From: Desmodesmus armatus
Taxonomy: Eukaryota > Chlorophyta > Chlorophyceae > Sphaeropleales > Scenedesmaceae
NCBI GenBank assembly: GCA_007449985.2
Contig: VIIQ02000674.1
Coordinates: 1 to 64,000 of the forward strand
Reading direction: 5' to 3'
DNA length: 64,000 bases
Part shown: one piece after another, positions 56,778 to 64,000 of the stretch
Layout: every line of letters begins with the position of its first letter
Numbering within the stretch: position 1 is the first letter of the stretch
Program-made: the position numbers and the translations under genes
Notes under the pieces: model-generated
Told to the model about the DNA's origin: nothing
What the model saw: only the letters and a program-made list of their open reading frames with translations
Database searches by the model: none

Positions 56778-57677
56778 TCACTCGCTCAGAAACAAACTCA
56801 TGGCACCAAGAGTCCCGACTGTCACAATGGCGGCTGCTGTTCTGTCAATCGCGGCTGCTATCATTGCCACTGGGACACTGCTGAAAGCGGTTCCTAGGAG
56901 GGTCGCACCAACAGCTGTCATGACATAAGTGCACATTTTCGAGGTGCCAGGCTTTGGCAGACACTGCGTCGTACTGTCTGCTTGAACCGACTCCTGCTCC
57001 AGAGGTGGCACGGCTACCACAAATCCGGCTAGAAACAAGTCAATCGCGGCTGCTATCATTGCCGCTGGGATAATGATGTTGAAGGCGGCTCCTAGGAGGG
57101 TTGCACCAACAGCTGTCATGGTGTCGGTGCCCATCTTCGAGGGGCCAGGCTCAGCCAGACCCTGGGTCTGACTGGCTGCTTCGATCGACTCCTGCCTGAG
57201 CCTTCGTACGGCTACCACAACCACGGCTGCTAGTATAATGTCGATCGCGGCTGCTGTTGTGACAATGCCGTTGCTGAAGGCTGCTCCGTGGATGACCGCA
57301 CCAACAGCTGTCATGATATAGGCACAAATCCTGAGCATATCGGGCTTAGTCGAACTCTGGGGTTTGCCGCAAGCCCGGGGCCCATATGCTGACGCCTGAC
57401 CAAACTGATGCACAATCCAGACAAACCCTTGAGCAAACAGAAGACAGGCTAGCAGAGACAGTGCTGTCACAAACACTGGTGTCACAATCAAGGCTGCTCT
57501 GATGCTGTGATTGTGACCGCAGACTGCTCCTAGCTGGGCTGCAACAACAGATGTGGTGATGTAGGTGGCAATAGTGTTGACTATTTCCAGGAAGAATCCC
57601 ATGTTGACTTCTCTCACAGTACCTCTGCCTCCTTGATGACCCACAAGCCTGCAGTCAAATTGAACAGCATGGTGCAT
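56778..57677 (-). CDS. multi-pass membrane protein with three internal repeats
   Basis: 299 codons from ATG 57677; a second in-frame ATG at 57602 (MGFFLEIVNTIATYITTS) may be the real start. After hydrophobic segments (VTPVFVTALSLLACLLFAQG) come three repeats of ~65 aa: YIMTAVGAVIHGAAF, DTMTAVGATLLGAAF and YVMTAVGATLLGTAF, each followed by an AAAID...hydrophobic segment and a polar linker ending PG(P/T)SKM. About eight membrane segments are likely. An overlapping upstream frame (LFNLTAGLWVIKEAE) one base out of register suggests a longer N-terminus lost to an indel. TGA at 56778 overlaps a GTGAGT donor, so a C-terminal exon is possible. Family not recognised. Confidence 0.65.
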   Translation of the reverse strand: MHHAVQFDCRLVGHQGGRGTVREVNMGFFLEIVNTIATYITTSVVAAQLGAVCGHNHSIRAALIVTPVFVTALSLLACLLFAQGFVWIVHQFGQASAYGPRACGKPQSSTKPDMLRICAYIMTAVGAVIHGAAFSNGIVTTAAAIDIILAAVVVVAVRRLRQESIEAASQTQGLAEPGPSKMGTDTMTAVGATLLGAAFNIIIPAAMIAAAIDLFLAGFVVAVPPLEQESVQADSTTQCLPKPGTSKMCTYVMTAVGATLLGTAFSSVPVAMIAAAIDRTAAAIVTVGTLGAMSLFLSE

Positions 57678-58382
57678 GCGTCAGGTTCATCCAGGATGCC
57701 TTGGGTTGGGAGCACATGCCAGGGCCTTGTATACTTGACATAGGGAAACATGCTGTTGGTGCAGCCCTGATACTTGACTGTTTGCCATCTCAACCAGGGC
57801 ATTGCTGTGGATGCATTTGGCTGTACAGCAGACAGGTCTGCTGTTGTGCAGGGGAGCTCGAACAGAATCAGTGCGATTGCTGCGCGAGCAACGCAGCACT
57901 CGCATATATCCAATTTATATGATTAAGAAAGTGCTTGTGCTGGAGAGAACAGCCATATTGTGTTGGACGGTGCGCAGCTCACCTAAACACCTTGAAGCGC
58001 ACTGGACAGCTGCAGGAGATGGAGTGAACCGTATGCCGTAAACGTAACAAAATAAAGAAGATACCGGTGCACACTGCTGCATGTCTCACAAACCACGACC
58101 TGGGTTCGGTCGGCGGTGTGGTAAACCGATATTGCGTTTGGTGCAGCAGCTGCTTGTTTCATCCTTCTTATGTTACTTGTTTGTAAATCGAGCTGCAGTA
58201 TGCTAACAACTTGAGCTGCGCAGCATGGCATGGCATGCCCGCACATCATGCCTCCTGGCTTCCACACTGCCGGTACAAAGTAAATTCTTTGAGCTATGTA
58301 CCATCACAAGCCTATTCGGAAATGCTCAGCAGGAGAGCTGTTGCTGTGAACTGGTCAAGCTGTGAACTGGTCAAGCTGTGTT

Positions 58383-58990
58383 GTGCTAATATGGTGCACC
58401 ACTAAAAATACAAAAGCTAAAAAGATTTTTCACAAAATTGCTTTGAACCGCTCAAATGTTGCATACATATCATTGATATGATAATTGATGACACAGGAAG
58501 CTTGCCAAGAGCTTCTTGGCACCGAAGCTTGCCAAGAGCTTCTTGGTGTTGAGTGACCATCTCGACACTGTCAAAATTCCACCAACGGGGTTGCCAGCAC
58601 ACACTCCACTCGGTTGGTCTAGCAGTCCTGCAGTCAACTTGCACAATTCACACATGGCACCAGTGCTTATAAGCATAGCAAAATAGTGTAGAAAGGGATG
58701 GAAGTGCACCACTGGGTGGGGAGGTTGCTTGGGGTATGTTGGATGGCGTGTCACACGCTGAGCAGGTAGGCACCTAGTTGCCTCACAGGGAGAAAAGGGA
58801 GGGGGGAAGGGTGTCAAGGGCTATAGGCAATGGAGGAAAGAAGGCAGGTGGTACCAGATGGTTTTGCATGCTTTGCTGAGTATGACTGTACTGGGTATGT
58901 GCAGCACCACTGCAGGGGAAATGCTGACAGCTGGGCTGGCTCGGTGACTGCTGCAAGCTGCTGGTCTAACTATACAAATTCTGGCACTGG
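58383..58990. repeat. direct repeat R, copy 1
   Basis: Shares with 59707-60295: GGTGCACCACTAAAAATA, GAAGCTT...AGAAGCTTCTTGG segments, GGGGTTGCCAGCACACAC, CAGTCCTGCAGTCAACTTGC, a GCAGGTAGGCA...TGCCTCACAGGGA block and GGCAATGGAG. The 5' part is unusually AT-rich. A shorter third trace lies at 59085-59150. Confidence 0.8.
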
Positions 58991-59706
58991 ACCTACAGCT
59001 ATTTCGGTTGCACAACACACTATCGCGCTGTGTGCACTATCGTGCTGTATTGATTGTTGCTGCTGCTGACCCGGCTGACTGCAGGGACACTACTGCACAG
59101 CTGGGCTGGCTGGGTGAGCTGCAAGCTGCTCTGACTATACACAAGCTGACAAAAAGTTCATCAGTGCGGTTGCCTAACACACTGTCGCGCTGGGTGCAAG
59201 TAACCCCGGGGAACGCTGCATCGATCGCTGCTGCTTGCTGTTGCGGCTGACTGCGATCTGCTGCTGCGCGTTCGCAATTCCGTGCCTGAATTGGTTAAAG
59301 TTCATTACTTGCTGACCAATGCTCGGCAGTCGCACTGTGGAAGCACTCTATCGAGCTGGTGGCGTCTGGCCTTCGATCGATTGCAAGATGGCTGCCTGCC
59401 ATTGAGCGAGATATCGTCACAGGGCTTTACAATTGCATGCACTTGTCACTGATCTATGCGTGTGTGGTGAAATCACCACGCCTGCGTGCTGCCAAGCTGA
59501 TCTCCATCACTCATTTGTCAGCAGGTGACTAATCCCCTGCACTCCCCACCAAGTGCAGCACACTGGAGTAGCGCCCTGCACAATATACCCAGGTCATCCA
59601 GACACCTACTGCATTGTTTCCACGCCTTGGCACAGCCCCCCGTGCGTGCCGCCTAAAAAGCTTTTTAGTGGAGGGTCCTCTGAGTGAGCAGGAGTGAGTT
59701 ATACTG

Positions 59707-60295
59707 GGTGCTAATATTGGTGCACCACTAAAAATAAAAAAGATAAAAAAGATTTTGCACTGAATTGCTTGGAAACGCTGAAAAGTTGCATATTTATCTT
59801 TGATATAACAATCAATCACAAAGGAAGCTTCCCAGAAGCTTCTTGGTACCATGTGGACCACCTTGACCGGCAAAAATTCCACTAACGGGGTTGCCAGCAC
59901 ACACCCACACAGTCGGCCCAGCAGTCCTGCAGTCAACTTGCACATTTCAAGCACACGCAAGAAGTATCTCAGACCAACAGGCTGCAAGTAATTCACACAA
60001 GTACTGCGTACAATGCCTGGAGGTGCTTCACTGGGTGGGAGACCGCTTGGGGTGCCTTGGACGGGGCGTAAGCAGGTAGGCAGCTGGCTGCCTCACAGGG
60101 ACAAAAAGGAGGGGGGGGGCGTCAAGGGCCACAGGCAATGGAGAATAAGAAGGAAGGAAGGAAGGTGGGGGCAGATGAGTTTACAAGCAGTGCTGCTTAC
60201 GACAGTACTGGGTGTGTGTAGCACCCCCACTGCAGGGAAACTGCTGCACAGCAGTGCAGAATGGGTGGCAACTGCAAGCTGCTGCTTTAACTAGA
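59707..60295. repeat. direct repeat R, copy 2
   Basis: Same orientation as copy 1, about 1.32 kb away, with indels including an extra segment near 59960-60010. No coding capacity recognised; may be a non-autonomous mobile element without visible termini. Confidence 0.8.
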
Positions 60296-62678
60296 AAGGA
60301 AGCTGGTACAACCAGCTTGACTGAGCAAGCCCTTGACTGAAAGGTGTCCTGTGGAATGACGCTTGAGAGTTTCATTGCAGACAGACGATTGCAGTCTGTC
60401 ATTGCTAGCCATAAGCCCCCATGGCCATGAGGAACCATGAACCAGCTGCAGCCCCCATGCACCCCGGGGGTATGTATGGGGGGCCCCCATAACCCAACGG
60501 GACACCTCAAAACCATAGCAGTGCCGACTGAAAAACCCAAACACCACTGCAGCAAAGCTTTTACCCTTCAATTCAAACAGCGCACTCACCCTTCCACACT
60601 TTGCCATCCCCTCATGCCAGGGAGCATGGTGAACAAAACATAGCAGTCCCATCATCGAATTTCAACAAACTGACTTTGTGAGACCAATGGCTGCACGAGG
60701 GTGGAGCTGTGACAGCATTGCTACTGGCACAACCCCTCCCACCAGCAGTCATGACTGATCAACAGCCCACACACCATTTTGAAGGAAACGGGACAGAGAT
60801 GAATATGACAAATGCAGACCAAAGCCTTTATGATGTGCAACAGAGGTTCAAGCTGGATGATTGACAGTGTGAAGTATGCAACATGAACATGCATTGCCTC
60901 AATTATTGAGGCTTGAAGCCCCCTGTGACAGCAGCTTGCTATTGCTAGCAAGCAACAAAAAGGTCCAACTGGCGCTCACATCCACCACCCACGCCAAAAA
61001 CCTCTCCAATACCCCTATTGCACAAAGCTCTTTAAACAAGCAGCCAGTCCTTTCAAACCCTTCTGACTGCCCATACGCGGAGGAAACACACCACTCTTTG
61101 CTATGCCTGACAAGTACGGCTGCAAAGCCTGTTGTGCATTCGCGCACAATCCACAAGCACCAAGCACACTCACTCACCAGCAACCTCACAAACAGACCCC
61201 TCAGGGGCTTGTGGCACAAGCCACGCAGCCATCTCATGTGAACCCTCTGCACTACAAAACGTGCATAATATCCACCAACACATGTAGAGCCTCTCAAAGG
61301 CACACGGGCTGGGCTGCCCCACCCCGGGCTAGAGCTGCACATTTGGCATCAGGAGAAAAAGGCTACGTTGCTCTCATTCAAGCAGGAAGCTGTAGCACTG
61401 GTGTACACCCTACAGAGCCAGGGAGAAGAAACTACATGAAGCAACAACATGAAGAATGCAACAAAAGCTCGAATTGCACCATCAACGCATCAGCTGGGCC
61501 TGGCATGCCAAACAAAAAAAAGACAAGTGCCAAGCATACCCATGATAGGGATCACCAAAGCACGTGCGGTCGCTGTCGTAGCTAATAAGGCCACTGGCTG
61601 AGGCTCAGAGCGCCAACAGCCACATACGGTGCGTAGCAAAAACCACTCATCAGGCAAAATCCAGGTCTGGCAGCAAACAAGCAGCACTCTCAGGCCTCAA
61701 ACACAACACACCCTACACTGCTGTTGCAGTGTTGAGCACACCCCCCCCCCCTGTCAGTTGGCAGCTGTGGCCCCTGTCAGTTGGCATCTGTGGCTGCTGC
61801 AGTTGTGAGCACACACCCTGAACCTCCAACCACACACAACACTCACGCCAAACACACGCAGTTGTACCAGAGGCGGGAGTGAACCAGGGCAACGCTCAAG
61901 TTGCTCCCACCCAAAACCACACACAAATTGGCATCCAACTCAGTTGGGCCCCACAATCAGCCAAACAAGCTCAGCAGTAAGCGCACACAAGCTGCACTCT
62001 CGGGCCCCATCATCACCCCCCACAAGTTACCATTGTCCCTCGGCAGCTGTGGCTGCCTTTGGAAGTTGTCAGCACACAGACATTGATCACTCCAGACACA
62101 AACTTTGTGTAAAGGTACAAGGTACAAGCCAGGGGAGGTGCGGGAAGGCAAGTCTCAAGTGCCCCCGGCTCTCATGAAAGTGGCCAAAGGCCGACAACAC
62201 AGAATGCCATCAACAGCCAGGGAGCCATCAACAGCACAGGGGGAGAGGTGGGACAACTGTCTAGGACCCGTAGATGGCATTGTATCCACCTGACGGCTCC
62301 ATGAAACCAGGGAGCTTTCAACAGTGCAGTGGAAGAGGTGGAACAACTGCTGGGACACTCACACTTCACCTAATGCATGACGATGCTCAAACTTTCCTGA
62401 GGACACAAGCGGACCCTATATGCGGCTTGCATGAGCAGCGCAACACGTTGATAGCCAGTGATGGCGATAGTGACACACAGCATGTACTACATGCCTCGGA
62501 GACACAAAGCATGTCAGACAACACTTCCCAGCCAAAGGGTGCAGCTATCATAGCAGGCTGCGTGTAAAAACAGCGACAAACCTCGCACAAGGTGTGGAAA
62601 CACATGCTGGACCACTGGTCCATGATGTGGCTACTGGAGTGACGCACCCCCTTGTGTAGCTACGCTGTTGCCACAGCC
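60296..62678. other. 2.4 kb without a supported gene
   Basis: Only short, unsupported frames. CCCCTGTCAGTTGGCA occurs twice around 61750-61790. Confidence 0.45.
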
Positions 62679-64000
62679 CTACAGCCTGTTGCTGGCTGCT
62701 AGCTGGTGCGGCATCGGCAGCAGCAACATGCTGTTCATGCGCCCAGCAGCAGACACCGGAGCAGCAGCAGAAGGGAACAGCAGCACAGGAGGATCCTCTT
62801 CAACCACTGCTTCCATCTCTGCTGGTCCTGCTGCTGTGAGAGCTGCGATAGGGCTGTCTGCAGGAAAGGCCCCAAGCTCATCCTGCGGTGTGGAGTTCAC
62901 CAGGGGCGTGCGGTTGAAGGCTGTAGGGTCTTGTGCAGGGTTCACTGAGCAAAAGCTGGAGGATGTTGCGTACGCAGCATCATTGCGGCTACCGCTTGCA
63001 GACGAGGGCATGTCAGTATCTGGCGCGGCTGTCGCTGGCTCGCTGGCTGCACTGCTACTGCTGTCTGATGTGGCATCCTCCTCACCCTCCTGCTCACCAT
63101 CCACACCCTGTGCATCCTGCATGTCCACATCCAGCTGCATAGGGCACATGCTGAACCCTGCATCGCTGATGAACCACCCCTTTCCCTTGCCACCCCTGCC
63201 AACTGTTCCTGCTGTTGCTGCAGGAGGAGAAGAAGCGGTTGCTGCTTGCACATCCGCAACTCCTTGAAGCCCCTCCTCAACAGCTGCAGCACCACCAGCT
63301 GCGGCCCCAGAAGGTGCCTGCATGGCAAGGCTCAGCATGCTGCTGCCCAGCCTGCCCAGCCCCACCCCCTCTGCTGTGCTCGCTGACGGCAGCAGTCCCG
63401 ACACGTCAGCAAAGGCCTGAGCCAGGGAGCTTTGCTGCTGTGCTGGCAGTGACGCTGATGGGTCCAGCACAGTGGGCCTGGCTGCAAACCTAGAGGTCCC
63501 TGGTTCGAATCCTGCTGGCGGCATGTTGCTGGCTGGGTTTGGCAGGGAGCCACTGCGGAGGCCGGTGAGCAGCTTAGTACCTGGCATGTCACCAGCAGCT
63601 GCTACCAAGTCTGTCAAGCTGCCAAACCTGCCGCCAGCAACCCCCACATCTGACCCCGCTGCTGCTGCTGCTGCTGACCCTGCCTCCCCACCATCCATAG
63701 GCAGCATGACAGGCACGTCGACATCACCAGCAGCAGCAGCAGTCGCAGCGTCTGCTGCTGCTGCTAGGCTAGCAGCACTGACCAGAGGGAAGCTGAAGAA
63801 TCTACTGCTCATGTTGATGTTGTCAAGGCTGGGGGCAGCTGTGAGACCACCTAAGCTCAGCAGAGTCAGCCCACGGCCGAGCCTGTGGGCAGTCACACCA
63901 TCAGCACTAGCAGCATCCGCTTGTCCTGCTGCTGGTGCTGATGCTGGTAGTGGTGGTGTGGGGCTGGCACCGCAAGCTGCAGCAAAGCTGGATATGTTTG
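62679..64000 (-). CDS. acidic Ser/Ala-rich protein, 5' end outside window
   Basis: The frame is open on the minus strand from the window edge to TAG at 62679, at least 440 codons. It has Ala runs, Ser-rich acidic stretches (GEQEGEEDATSDSSSSAASE), a conserved-looking FGSLTDLVAAAGDMPGTKLL, and FISDAGFSMCPMQLDVDMQ. No ATG could be fixed because the frame continues beyond 64000. The segment MPPAGFEPGTSRFAARP is what the antisense of a tRNA T-arm region encodes, see the tRNA-like entry. The composition suggests a disordered regulatory or nuclear protein; the family is not recognised, and introns cannot be excluded. Confidence 0.6.
   Translation of the reverse strand, partial: NISSFAAACGASPTPPLPASAPAAGQADAASADGVTAHRLGRGLTLLSLGGLTAAPSLDNINMSSRFFSFPLVSAASLAAAADAATAAAAGDVDVPVMLPMDGGEAGSAAAAAAGSDVGVAGGRFGSLTDLVAAAGDMPGTKLLTGLRSGSLPNPASNMPPAGFEPGTSRFAARPTVLDPSASLPAQQQSSLAQAFADVSGLLPSASTAEGVGLGRLGSSMLSLAMQAPSGAAAGGAAAVEEGLQGVADVQAATASSPPAATAGTVGRGGKGKGWFISDAGFSMCPMQLDVDMQDAQGVDGEQEGEEDATSDSSSSAASEPATAAPDTDMPSSASGSRNDAAYATSSSFCSVNPAQDPTAFNRTPLVNSTPQDELGAFPADSPIAALTAAGPAEMEAVVEEDPPVLLFPSAAAPVSAAGRMNSMLLLPMPHQLAASNRL
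63455..63525 (+). other. degenerate tRNA-Cys-like sequence, antisense in ORF
   Basis: AGCACAGTGG (A-box-like), CTGCAAA (loop with GCA anticodon) and AGGTCCCTGGTTCGAATCC (variable and T-loop/B-box) occur in tRNA order and spacing. Stems are imperfect (anticodon and T stems each have mismatches), so it is not a working tRNA. It may be a tRNA-derived SINE or tRNA pseudogene absorbed into the ORF. Confidence 0.45.

Overview
The window looks like nuclear DNA of a chlorophyte green alga. The intron style (GTGAGT/GTGCGT donors, CTGCAG acceptors), heavy CAG/CTG repeat content and Gln/Ala/Ser-run proteins, long C/G homopolymers, degenerate TTTAGGG motifs and heat-shock-element promoters would fit Chlamydomonadales, perhaps a Haematococcus-like species. 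The species is an inference. No bacterial operons, rRNA, CRISPR or phage genes were seen.

Layout. 0-0.7 kb: end of a Gln/Met/Gly-rich protein gene (+). 1.9-11.4 kb: a multi-exon gene (+) for a very low-complexity polyQ/polyA/polyS protein whose first four reconstructed junctions keep phase. 13.0-16.2 kb: an Ala-rich, charged, probably coiled-coil protein (+). 18.5-20.0 kb: a broken F-box/LRR gene (-). 20.5-28.5 kb: the best-recognised gene, an MFAP1 homologue (spliceosomal B-complex protein), 11 exons, all phases consistent, 469 aa. 29.8-31.3 kb: a small basic-protein gene (-). 34.3-49.3 kb: a repeat-rich region with two more F-box/LRR copies, a 1.06-kb inverted repeat (A/A'), a 2.1-2.5-kb inverted duplication (B/B') carrying two copies of an unknown gene, and a four-exon Ala-rich gene (-). 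49.6-49.9 kb: a truncated MFAP1 pseudogene. 51.0-54.2 kb: two more members of the small basic-protein family, one with a heat-shock-type promoter, separated by a 337-bp CCTG tract. 56.8-57.7 kb: a membrane protein with three internal repeats. 58.4-60.3 kb: a ~0.6-kb direct repeat. 62.7-64.0 kb: an acidic Ser/Ala-rich protein gene (-) running off the window.

Main observation. In MFAP1 the introns hold tandem copies of the neighbouring exon edge together with its splice site: about four copies of the exon 1 donor edge, ten copies of the exon 2 acceptor edge in a higher-order a-b-c pattern, five copies of the exon 5 donor edge, and further copies at exons 2 and 7. The unrelated polyQ gene shows the same pattern. 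This points to a local process that enlarges introns by duplicating across exon-intron junctions and leaves arrays of decoy splice sites. That it happens in a gene for a spliceosome component is intriguing, but any regulatory role is untested.

Caveat. Many coding stretches switch frame inside CAG runs or at isolated points. Assembly errors and true pseudogenisation cannot be separated from the sequence alone.
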